A stretch of 64,000 nt of DNA from assembly GCF_000346465.2 (NCBI RefSeq), contig NC_034009.1:36091557-36155556 (forward strand), in the 5' to 3' direction. The stretch is from Prunus persica (taxonomy: Eukaryota; Streptophyta; Magnoliopsida; Rosales; Rosaceae). Each line of letters opens with the position of its first letter. The first letter of the stretch is position 1. The translations under genes and the position numbers were made by a program. Shown here in pieces: positions 24,886 through 34,964 of the stretch. The notes under the pieces are model-generated. The model saw only the letters and a program-made list of their open reading frames with translations, was not told the origin of the DNA and ran no database searches.

Positions 24886-26843
24886 ATGGGGGGAAGGGGG
24901 TTGTTTGGTGGTGAAGGGATTGGAATAAGGGGCATAATGGTAATTATGTTGGGAGCAACTGTGACTCTTATTAGATGTGGGGTGCTTGTGGAGGGTAAGT
25001 TGTTCTCTAAACAGAAGATTTTGGAAGCCGAAAGACAATTAAACCAACTTAGAAGGCCTGCAGTTAAAACCATTCAGGTAAGAATTGTCCAGAACTTGAG
25101 CCCTTCACATAAGTTTTCTGCATTGTATTCATTTACTCAGTTCATATTAATCTCTATGATTGCTTGTAGAGTGAAGATGGTGATATCATTGATTGCATTG
25201 ACATCTACAAGCAGCCAGCTTTTGATCATCCTGCTCTCAGAAACCACACCATCCAGGTCTGCCTTCTGTTGTGCAAGTTGAAAGTAGACAAAGATTTACT
25301 CTGCAACTTTAATCTTTTTGCTACCATATAACAACTGCTTTGAGTCTTTTTTTCAGATGGCACCAACATATGATACAACCAAGGAGACAAAGACAATGAA
25401 AAAAATGGACAGATGGAAGAAGAGGAATGAAGAACAATCTCCCATTACCGTGAAGCAAACATGGCACAAAAGTGGAAGCTGTCCTCAGGGAACAATCCCG
25501 GTCCGAAGAATCCAGAAAAAGGAGCTTCTGAGAGCTAGCTTGGTTAAGGACTATGGAAGAAAGAAGCACAGTTCTACCTTGTCTCGTCATGTTTCACAGT
25601 TAAGTGACAACAAAACTGTGTACCTTCAACGAGCAAACCACTCGGTACATCAATTCCCCACACACACATTTTTAATTCATTGGAAAATTAACTACAACTA
25701 TACACCTAATGAAGAGGGTTTTTTTTTCTCTGTGTGTAATTTGTGATGGCATCAGAAGGCAATATTGTTTACAGAAGGGTACAGATATAATGGAGCCAAA
25801 GGAGACATCAAAGTTTATAACCCATCTGTCGAGCTTGATGATGAATATAGTACTTCTCAAGTTTGTCTCATAAATGGTGCTTATTATGACTTTGAGAGTG
25901 TTGAATCTGGATGGGCGGTATATATATATTAACATAATAAACCCTTTCACTTTCATCTTGAAGCTACTTACTTCTTCTGTCATATTATGTTCATGGCATA
26001 ACTTTTTAGTCTGAAAAATTACTCTAATCCCTCTTCAGGTAAATCCCAGTGTATACGGGGACAGACAGACTCGATTTTTCGTGTATTGGACTGTAAGCAG
26101 CCATGAATAAAGACTTAACATTCATGCGAGTAATTCCACTAGATTTGATGTGATTTCTGATGTTTCTGCAGGTTGATGGCTCACAGAAAACTGGTTGCTT
26201 TGATCTCACTTGTCCTGGATTTGTTCAGACTAGCCATGAAATTGCTCTTGGTGCAGCAATCCATCCAATCTCTGTTCCTCATGGGCTTCCATATCAAATA
26301 ATAGTCTACATCTACAAGGTCAGGTCAACAGTTTAACAACATAACGCGCTTGATGAACAGTTTAGCAACATAACATGTCTAACATTATTCGTAATACTAA
26401 ATAAGTTTTCCTATCGTATCTTCAATTGAATTTCTTTTTTGTTTTGCCTCCAAATTTAGGATCCAGTAACAAGCAACTGGTGGGTGCAATATGGGGAGAG
26501 AATTAACATCGGTTACTGGCCGCCGGAGCTGTTTGTTTTATTGAGCTACCATGCAACAAGTGTTGAATGGGGAGGTGAAGTTTATAGCTCAAGAGTGGGA
26601 ACTACGCCTCACACAAGAACAGATATGGGCAGTGGACACTTTGCTGAGTCATCAGTTTGGGGGACTTCAGGCGTCATAAAAAGAATTCGAGTACATGAGA
26701 ATTCACCTGGGCTGAAATTCCCTGATATAGTTAATACTTTGATGGATGAGTTCAACTGTTATGATGTCAAGTATCTTTCGGATTATGTTGAAGATCCTGA
26801 GTTCTATTATGGAGGGCCTGGTAGAAATTATATGTGCCCTTAA
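24886..26843 (+). CDS. Neprosin-domain (DUF239) protein 1 of a tandem cluster
   Basis: Putative secreted glutamic-type, proline-directed endopeptidase of the neprosin family. Exons 24886-25077, 25170-25256, 25357-25644, 25756-25917, 26039-26092, 26172-26318 and 26460-26843 give 437 aa. A hydrophobic segment (about 18-37, [20 protein letters not shown]) may be a signal peptide or anchor. The neprosin activation-peptide block follows ([36 protein letters not shown]). The C-terminal neprosin domain starts around residue 190 and contains [42 protein letters not shown] and [12 protein letters not shown]. Glutamates E239 (ESGW) and E350 (WGGEV), 111 residues apart, match the spacing of the catalytic pair E188/E297 reported for Nepenthes neprosin (my alignment by eye). 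Activity and substrate are not known for this copy. Confidence 0.88.
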
Positions 26844-27800
26844 GCTTATGTTAACTTTGCTAGGACTTGTTTAAGACCCCATTAGAATGGGTAATTATGT
26901 TGTTTTAAACTTTCATTAGTTATTTTTTCAATATCAAACTCTGTAAACCCCATCTTATTTCTCAAAATGACATAGTTTTAGACATAGACACGATACAAGC
27001 ACTAAAAACACAAGTGGATAATCCTATTTCGTCCCCAAAAGGAAAAGCCTTAGAGAGTGGAAATCTCCTAATAAATTGGTAAAAATTAGGCATATTAATT
27101 TTAATTTCTATCCAGAGGTTGCGCAATATTTGAATTCAGATTTAGAGGGAAGTGAAGTTTTTGGTGTATAGGCATCGATTGTGTGTTACACTAACATAAC
27201 ATGTATAACTTTGCACAAACGACTTGGAATTTCATTTTTTATATATATAATAATCGAGAAAAATATTTGTCTCATTTCTTAAAATGAGTCATTCCTCCTT
27301 ACATGCAAATTACAATTTGACATGATCTACACGTGTTAGGTTGACTCGTTTAATTCTACTATTGACACGTAGCATTATCTCCTAATAACATAGAAATTTA
27401 ACAATCATACTGTAGAAATTTAACAATCAGTTCATACTGTAGAAACCAAGCCATACTGTAGAAATTTAACGATCAGTTCTTCTTTGGCTAAAGATTTATG
27501 TAGCTGGGTTTACCAAGGTTAAGGACACACTTGTCCAAATATTCAACAGCTACCATTTTGAATTTAACACTTGGCAATTCAAATATAGAATAAAAATGTG
27601 AAATTTGCATGATTTGGAAGGTGAATCATGCAAATTTTGCAGTATATGTAGTTTGCAGAAGATATGTATGCTGCACATTGTGGGTGGCATTGTCCTTAAA
27701 TAACCTAAGCTTAACTTAGATTCTGAAAGCAAGATAATCAGTTTCCATTTTATGATTTTGGGTATTTAAATTACCTGAGATTTAGTATATAATCAAACAA
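26844..27800. other. Spacer between neprosin genes 1 and 2
   Basis: Contains the 3' UTR of gene 1, then DNA matching the flanks of genes 2 and 3, showing that the duplicated unit includes flanking sequence. 27024-27032 (CTATTTCGT) is the paralogous empty site for the TRIM inserted after gene 2. Short direct repeats of GTAGAAATTTAAC occur at about 27387-27470. Confidence 0.6.
27605..27633 (+). promoter_or_regulatory. Inverted RY-box pair upstream of neprosin gene 2
   Basis: TTGCATGATT and AATCATGCAA form perfect 10-bp inverted arms around TGGAAGGTG. Each arm contains the RY core CATGCA (or TGCATG), the binding site of B3 factors of the ABI3/FUS3/LEC2 group. The ATG lies 168 bp downstream. Confidence 0.5.
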
Positions 27801-29768
27801 ATGGGGAAAGGGTTGTGTAGTGGTGAAGTGATTAGATTAAGGGGGATGAAGATGATGGTAATTATGTTGGGAGTGACAGTGACTCTAATTAGATTTGGGG
27901 TGCTTGTAGAGGGTGATTTGTTCTCTAAACAAAAGATTTTGGAAGTTGAAAGAAAATTAACCCAACTTAGAAGACCTGCAGTTAAAACCATTCAGGTTTG
28001 AATTGTCCAGAATGAGCCCTCCACACATAAGTTTTTTTATTATTGTATTCATTCTCAGCTCAAATGATTGTTTGCAGAGTGAGGATGGTGATATCATTGA
28101 TTGCATTGACATTTACAAGCAGCCAGCTTTTGGTCATCCTGCTCTCAGAAACCACACCATCCAGGTCTGCCTTTCTGTTGTTCTAGCTGAAAGTAAAAAA
28201 AAGAAAAGATTTACTCTGCAACTTCAATCTTTTTACTACCATATAACAAGTGGTTTGAGTCTTTTTTTAGATGGCACCTACATATGATGCAACAAAGGAG
28301 ACAAAGACAATGGGAAAAATGGACAGATGGAAGAAGAGGAATGAAGAACAATCTCCCACTACAGTGAAGCAGACATGGCACAAAAGTGGAAGCTGTCCTC
28401 AGGGAACAATCCCGGTCCGAAGAATCCGGAAAAAGGAGCTTCTGAGAGCCAGCTCGGTTAAGGACCATGGAAGAAAGAAGCACAGTTCTACCCTGTCTCG
28501 TCATGTTTCAGAGTTCAGTGACAACAAAACTGTGAACCTTCAACGAGCAAACCACTCGGTACACCAATTCTCCACACACACATTTTTTAATTAATTGGTA
28601 AATTAACTACAACTATACATCTAATGGAGAGGGGTTTTTTTGTTTTTTGGTTTTTGTGTTTGTGTAATTTGTGATGGCCTCAGAAGGCAATATTGTTTAC
28701 AGATGGGTATAGATATAATGGAGCCAAAGGAGACATCAAAGTTTATAACCCTGCTGTTGAGCTTGATGATGAATATAGTACTTCTCAAGTTTGTCTCATA
28801 AATGGTGCTTATTATGACTTTGAGAGTGTTGAATCTGGATGGGCGGTATATATATTAAAATTAATAAACCTTTTCACTTTCATCTTGAAGCTACTTACTT
28901 CTGTTACATTTTAAGTTCACGGCATTACTTTTTAGTCTGAAAAAATGCTCTGAATCCCTTCAGGTAAATCCCAGCGTATACGGGGACAGACAGACTCGAT
29001 TTTTCGTATACTGGACTGTAAGCTGGCATGAATCATAAATTAGTTTTCATATGAGTAATTCCACTAGATTTGATATGATTTCTGATGTTCCTGCAGGTTG
29101 ATGGTTCAAAGAAAACTGGTTGCTTTGATCTCACTTGTCCTGGATTTGTTCAGACTAGCCATGAAATTGCTCTTGGTGCAGCCATCTATCCAATCTCTGT
29201 TCCTAATGGGCTTCCATATCAAATAATAGTCTACATCTACAAGGTCAGGTCAATAATTTAACAACATAACGTACCTAACCGATAGTTTAGCAACATAACA
29301 TGTCAACATTACTACTTGTAACACGATAATAGGTTTTCTTCTCGTATCTTCGATTGAATTTCTTTCTGTTTTTGTCTCCAAATATAGGATCCGGTAACAA
29401 GCAATTGGTGGGTGCAATATGGGGAGAAAATTAACGTCGGTTATTGGCCGCCGGAGCTGTTTGTTGCACTGAGCTACCATGCAACGAGTGCTGAATGGGG
29501 AGGTGAAGTTTATAGCTCAAGAGTGGGAACAACTCCTCACACAAAAACAGATATGGGCAGTGGACACTTTGCTGATTCTGTTTGGGGGACTTCAGGCGCC
29601 ATAAGAAGAATCCGAATACATGAGAATTCACCTGGGCTGAAATTCCCTGATATAGTTACTACTTTGATGGATGAGTTCAACTGTTATAATGTTAGGTATC
29701 TGTCAGATTATGTTGAAGATCCTGAGTTCTATTATGGAGGGCCTGGCAGAAATTATATGTGCCCTTAA
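27801..29768 (+). CDS. Neprosin-domain (DUF239) protein 2 of a tandem cluster
   Basis: Exons 27801-27995, 28078-28164, 28271-28558, 28684-28845, 28964-29017, 29097-29243 and 29388-29768 give 437 aa, exon for exon the same plan as gene 1. The protein is nearly identical to gene 1: same activation block ([20 protein letters not shown]), same neprosin domain ([65 protein letters not shown]). Candidate catalytic glutamates are E240 and E351. A hydrophobic N-terminal segment ([19 protein letters not shown]) probably targets the secretory path. Intron positions and phases are conserved and introns align with gene 1, so the duplication is recent. Frame and splice sites are intact, so no sign of decay. 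Confidence 0.88.
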
Positions 29769-29930
29769 GCTTAGCTTAGCTTTGCTAGGACTTGTTTAAG
29801 ACCCATTAGAATGGGTAATTATGTCGTTTTAAACTTTCATTTATTTTTCCAATATAAACTATAAAAACCCAAAACTCTTATCCTCAAAATAACGTAGTTT
29901 TGGACATAAACACCAAAAACACAGATGATT

Positions 29931-30616
29931 CTATTTGTGAGAATGTGAAGGTAAAGAGTCCCACATTGGAAAGTTGAGAAACCTAGCAAGGGCTTATAAG
30001 GAGTTGGGTTACTCCCCCCATTGCCAATTGGTTTTGGGGTAGAACCTCAACTTCCTTCATGGTATCAGAGCAAGGCTTCACATGTTGAGCCCAACAGCCA
30101 CACGTGCTCCCACGTCACCCAATATGTGTTGTCCACGTGTTAGGCTTGAAAGTTCGCCACACGTGCGGGGGCGTGTTGAGAGTGTTTGTCCCACATTGAA
30201 ATGTTAAGGGACCTAGCCTGGGTTTATAAGGAGTTGGGCAACTCCCCCCATTGCCAATTGGTTTTGGGGTGGAACCTCAACTTCCTTCATGGTATCAGAG
30301 CAAGGCTTCACGTGTTGGGCCCAACGGCCACACGTGCTCCCACGTCACCCAATATGTGTTGTCCACGTGTTAGGCTTGAAAGTTCGCCACACGTGCGGGG
30401 GCGTGTTGAGAGTGTCACGTGCTCCACGTCACCCAAAATGTGTTGTCCACGTGTTAGGCTTGAAAATTCGCCACACGTGCGGGGACGTGTGAGAATGTGA
30501 AGGTAAAGAGTCCCACATTGGAAAGTTGAGAAACCTAGCAAGGGCTTATAAGGAGTTGGGTTACTCCCCCCATTGCCAATTGGTTTTGGGGTGGAACCTC
30601 AACTTCCTTCACTATT
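29931..30616 (+). mobile_element. Tandem TRIM retroelement with three LTRs and 5-bp target duplication
   Basis: Target duplication CTATT at 29931-29935 and 30612-30616. LTR1 29936-30059 and LTR3 30488-30611 (124 bp each, TGTGAG...TTCA) look the same apart from one base. LTR2 30174-30289 (116 bp, TGTTGAGAGTG...) is clearly diverged. Each of the first two LTRs is followed at once by TGGTATCAGAGC (30060, 30290), the initiator-Met tRNA primer site of plant LTR elements. G-rich purine-type tracts (GCGGGGGCG) precede LTR2 and LTR3. The second internal region is partly duplicated (30404-30487, with an 11-bp LTR stub). It has no gag or pol, so it is non-autonomous (TRIM class). Confidence 0.85.
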
Positions 30617-31134
30617 TCATCCCAAAAAAGAAAAGCCTTATGGAGTGGAAATCTCCTCATTAATTGGTAAAATTTTGCGTTAGTTACTTACCATCTTCAA
30701 TTTGACCGAAGTTCTATCCAAAGGTTGCACAATATTTGAATTTAGATTTAGAGAGAAGTGACGTTTTTGGTGTATTGGCGTCGATTATGTATACATTAAC
30801 AAGTTCAATTTTGCACAAAGGACTTGGAATTTTTTTATTTTTTTTATAAATAATAAATCAAGAAAAATATTTGGTTCCTTGTTAAAAATGAGTCATTCAT
30901 TTTCAGAATGCAAATTAATTTGACATGAGTGTAAATTTTTTAACATGCTTTTAATAAGTTATTTATGTATAAGTGTTAAGTTGCGATTTGAATGTAAGGA
31001 GAAACGACTCAGTTAGTTCTATAAATCAAACTAGAAGAAACACATACACATCCGTGTGTAATTTGCTAATTTGTAATACCGGTTGCAAAGAGAAAGTAGG
31101 TATGGTGGAAGCCTTAAAAGTCCCCCAATACATT
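30617..31134. other. Spacer after the TRIM
   Basis: AT-rich DNA that continues the flank shared with the region downstream of neprosin gene 1 (for example GGAGTGGAAATCTCCTC, then CAAGAAAAATATTTGG). The similarity fades near 30950. No gene. Confidence 0.55.
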
Positions 31135-32078
31135 GTATAGCCGTGCGGCTCTACTTTTAAAATTTTCTATTTATAAAGTATAGCCGGCTATACCCTAAAA
31201 ACGCCGTGAAAGCAAATTCTTTCTTTATATATACTAGCCTCTCTACACGCGCTTCCGCGCATGCGAGAGGTTTTTTTAAAAAAAATTTTAAATTTATTTT
31301 AGAATTAAAAAAGATAATAGATATTTGTGTTCCATAAAAATAGGATCCATTATCTGAATTTTCTTTTTTTTTTAATTTTTTTAATGCGAAAAATTGTGAA
31401 TTTACCATATTATCCTCATTTAATTAATAATTTCAATTCTTAATGTTTGCATTAACCAAGGGTATTTTCTGGTATTTTGAATGTTTCACCATTCTCTGCC
31501 TTTTGCTTTATATATATAGATAGATATATACATTACCGCCCAATAGATTTGTAATTCAAAGCCGTGCGGCTATACTATTTTTTATAATAACAACCATAGT
31601 ATAGCCGACCGGCTATACCCTTTTTATTATATAAAAAAAATCCGAGTATAAGTACCATTTTTAAAAGAGGACCCACTGGAGCCTAGCGCCCCCTTTTGCC
31701 ATGTGTCAAAAATAGTACAGCCGAGCGGCTATACGCAATTAATTATAAAAAAATAAGTGTAGCCGAGCGGCTATACTATTTATAATAAAAAAGGGCCACC
31801 GCTTAACGAGCATGGCCAAAGTATAGCCGCGCGGCTATACTCTATAAATATAATATTCTGAAGGTATAGCCGGTTGGCTAGACTCATACTCGTTTGCCCG
31901 TAATTTGTTTTTAAAAAGTATAGCCGACCGGCTGGACTCGGCATTTTCTTAATTGTTTTTTAAAAATAGTATAGCCGAGCGGCTATACCCGGGTTTTTAA
32001 TTTTATTTTAGGGTTCAGGGTTTAGGGCGGCTATACTCGTTTTCCCCTAATTTTTTTAAGAAATAGTAAAGCCGAGGG
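31135..32078. repeat. Array of GTATAGCCGNNCGGCTATAC palindromes
   Basis: About twelve copies of a 16-20 bp palindrome. Positions: 31135, 31178 (perfect, no spacer bases), 31561 (half plus), 31599, 31715, 31757, 31821, 31864, 31918, 31969, and partial copies near 32027 and 32066. Spacing is irregular early and about 51-58 bp in the last four, where spacers share TAATT followed by a T-rich run, AAAAA and TAGTATAGCCG. A Helitron (31234-31520) splits the array. The array is absent from the matching spacer between neprosin genes 1 and 2. I do not recognise the family. Confidence 0.8.
31234..31520 (-). mobile_element. Non-autonomous Helitron, copy 4 (reverse orientation)
   Basis: On the minus strand it starts TCTATATATATAAAGC (from 31520) and ends with the GC-rich hairpin and CTAG (31237-31234), between A and T. 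Sequence is close to copies 1 and 2. The DNA beyond the CTAG end reads TATATATAAAGA, like the 5' end of another copy, recalling the head-to-tail junction at 591/592. It interrupts the palindrome array and is therefore younger than that array. Confidence 0.83.
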
Positions 32079-32241
32079 AAGGAATCAAGCCATATTGTAG
32101 AAATTTAACAATCATTAATTCATTGGCTAAAGATTTGTGTAGCTAGGTTTAACCAATTCTAAGGAATTGTTTAAATATTCAACAGGATACCATCTTGAAT
32201 TTAACATGTGACAATTCAAATATTGAATAAAAATGTGAAAG

Positions 32242-32269
32242 TTGCATGATTGGAAGGTGAATCATGCAA
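32242..32269 (+). promoter_or_regulatory. Inverted RY-box pair upstream of neprosin gene 3
   Basis: TTGCATGATT and AATCATGCAA flank GGAAGGTG, a perfect inverted repeat with an RY core in each arm. The ATG lies 167 bp downstream, the same distance as in gene 2. Confidence 0.5.
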
Positions 32270-32435
32270 ATTTTGCAGATATATATAGTTATCAGAAAAT
32301 ATATATAGGTTTAGGAAGATAACCCAAGCTCATCTTAGATTCTGAAAGGAAGATGAACAATCTCCATTTTATAATTTTGGGTATTTGAATTACCTGAGAT
32401 TTAGTACATATCAGACAGAGTTTAGTTAACAAAAA

Positions 32436-34336
32436 ATGGGGAAAGGGTTGTCTGGTGGTGAAGTGATTAGATTAAGGGGGATGATGGTAATTATGGTGGG
32501 AGTGACAGTGACTCTAATTAGATGTGGGGTGCTTGTGGAGGGCAATGTGTTCTCTAAACAGAAGATTCTGGAAGTTGAAAGAAAATTAACCCAACTTAGA
32601 AGGCCTGCAGTTAAAACCATTCAGGTTTGAATTGTCCAGAACTTGACATAAGTTTTCTTCTCATTGTATTCATTTAATCAGCTCATATGATTGCTTGTAG
32701 AGTGAGGATGGTGATATCATTGATTGCATTGACATTTACAAGCAGCCAGCTTTTGACCATCCTGCTCTCAGAAACCACACCATCCAGGTCTCCCTTGTAT
32801 AAGTTCTAGTTGAAAGTAAACACATTTTTCTTCTCTGTGACATTATATATTTACTGATAATCTAACAAATGCTTTGAGTCTTTTTTCAGATGGCACCAAC
32901 ATATGATCTGACGAAGGAGACAAAGACAATGACAAAAATGGATAGATTGAAGAAAAGGAGTGAACAATCTTCCGTGACAGCAAAGCAAACATGGAAGAAA
33001 AGTGGAAGCTGTCCTCAAGGAACGATCCCAGTCCGAAGAACTCGAAAAAAGGACCTGCTTAGAGCTAGCTCAGTTAAGGACTATGGAAGAAAGAAGCACA
33101 GTACCCTGTCTCGTCATGTTGCAGAGCCTAGTGACAACAAATCTGTCTACCTTCTACGAGCAAACCACTCGGTACATTAACTTCCCATTTTCACATTTTT
33201 AATTGATAAATTAATCACATCTCATGAAGAGGGGTTTTTTTTTTGTTGGTAATTTGTGATGTCCTCAGAAGGCAATATTGCTTACAGAAGGGTACAGTTA
33301 TACTGGAGCCAAAGGAGACATAAAAGTTTGTGCCCCTTCTGTTGAGCTTGATGATGAATATACTACTTCTCAAGTTTGTCTCATAAACGGTCCAAGTTTT
33401 GCCTTTGAGAGTGTTGAATCTGGATGGGCGGTATATTAACATAAACCCTTTCACTTTCATCTTGATGCTACTTACTTCTGTTACATTCTATGTTCATGGC
33501 ATAACTTTTAGTCCGAAAAATTACTTGGAATCCCTCTTTAGGTAAATCCAAGCGTCTATGGGGACAGAAATACTCGATTTTTCTTATACTGGACTGTAAG
33601 TTGACGTGTTTCATGACTTAGTTTTCATGTGAGTAATTCCACTAGACTTGATGTGATTTCTGATGTTCCTGCAGGCTGATGGTTCAAAGAAAACTGGTTG
33701 CTTTGATCTTACCTGTCCTGGATTTGTTCAGACTAGCCATGAAATTGCTCTTGGTGCAGCAATTTATCCAATCTCTGCTCCTGATGGGCTTCCATATGAG
33801 ATAATTGTCTACATCTTCAAGGTCAGCTCAACAGTTTAGTAACATAACATGTACAGTTTAGCAACATATATATCTGATATCTGAAAAAGACAATGTAATA
33901 TTAAGTGTTCTTCTCATATCTTCGATTGAGTTTCTTTTTTATTTGCTTCCAAATTTAGGATCCAGTAACAAGCAATTGGTGGGTGCAATACGGGGAGAGA
34001 ATTAACATCGGTTATTGGCCTCCGGAGCTGTTTTTTGCATTGAGCTATCATGCAACAGGTGTTGAATGGGGAGGTGAAGTCTATAGCTCAAGAGTTGGAA
34101 CTACTCCCCACACAAAAACAGATATGGGGAATGGACGCTTTGCTAGTACTGCGGGATTTTCAGGTGTCATAACAAGAATGAGAATACATGACAATTCACC
34201 TGCACTGAAAATCCCTGAATGGGCTGAGACTTACATGGACGAGTTCAATTGCTATGATGCTATCTATGTTGAAGACTACGTTGAAGATCCTGAGTTCTAT
34301 TATGGAGGGCCTGGTAGAAATTATAAGTGCCCTTAA
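32436..34336 (+). CDS. Neprosin-domain (DUF239) protein 3 of a tandem cluster
   Basis: Exons 32436-32624, 32701-32787, 32890-33171, 33269-33430, 33542-33595, 33675-33821 and 33959-34336 give 432 aa. Same seven-exon plan as genes 1 and 2; exons 2, 4, 5 and 6 have identical lengths (87, 162, 54, 147 bp) in all four cluster genes. N-terminal hydrophobic segment [20 protein letters not shown], activation block [20 protein letters not shown], and neprosin domain with [39 protein letters not shown] and [10 protein letters not shown]. Candidate catalytic glutamates E236 and E347 are kept. The C-terminal third is the most diverged from genes 1 and 2 (for example [20 protein letters not shown]), suggesting an older split. 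No disabling mutation seen. Confidence 0.88.
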
Positions 34337-34964
34337 ACTTAGCTTAGCTAGGAATTGTTTAAGACAACACAAGTCGATAATACAATTTCGTCCCGAAAGG
34401 GAGAACATTTCCAATTATCAATGTTTACCAAAATGGCATATCAGCTTAATTTCCAGGTTTCCAAATGAGGTTTTTTTCTTGGTAGGTAACATGGAATCTG
34501 TGTTTGTATGTAGTCGGTATAGCATATCTTAGAAGAAAGTGAGACAGAAAGGTAACAGAGATGTTAAGCAAATGTCCACGATTCACAATATGTGACTCTC
34601 TAAATTAAATGAAGGGACAAAATGCTGCTAATGGGAACATCTTAATTCACTGGATAAAGATAAAACCCGTTTTCTGTACATGCAATTATGTCCAAATATT
34701 GCACCAAGACAAGAGTACTTATTATGTTTCTATATTTAAGAGAGGCGTGCATGAACTGCACATTTGACATGTGGATGAAGCCGCGAGGACTTGCATCATA
34801 TATATAATAACACATTATCTTCTTTCTTTTCAACCAGACATGCCTTCATTTGGTTTCTCAAAGGTTAATTTTACCACCTAATTATCCTGTTAATTTTATC
34901 TATAGCTTGATTGTATCTCTCTGTGTGTACAAGAGTGTAAGTGAGACACAAAAAGAGATTGAAG
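34337..34964. other. Spacer between neprosin genes 3 and 4
   Basis: The first part is the 3' UTR of gene 3. Two isolated RY cores occur before gene 4: CATGCA at 34679-34684 and TGCATG at 34748-34753. The paired inverted arrangement of the other genes is absent. No coding sequence. Confidence 0.45.

Noticed and set aside
30186..30500. 104-aa frame with repeated HVRGRV-type motifs
   Set aside because: Produced by the repeated internal region of the TRIM; not a gene.
31135..32078. CRISPR-like array
   Set aside because: Palindromic repeats with irregular spacing in a plant nuclear genome and no cas genes; spacing and context do not fit.
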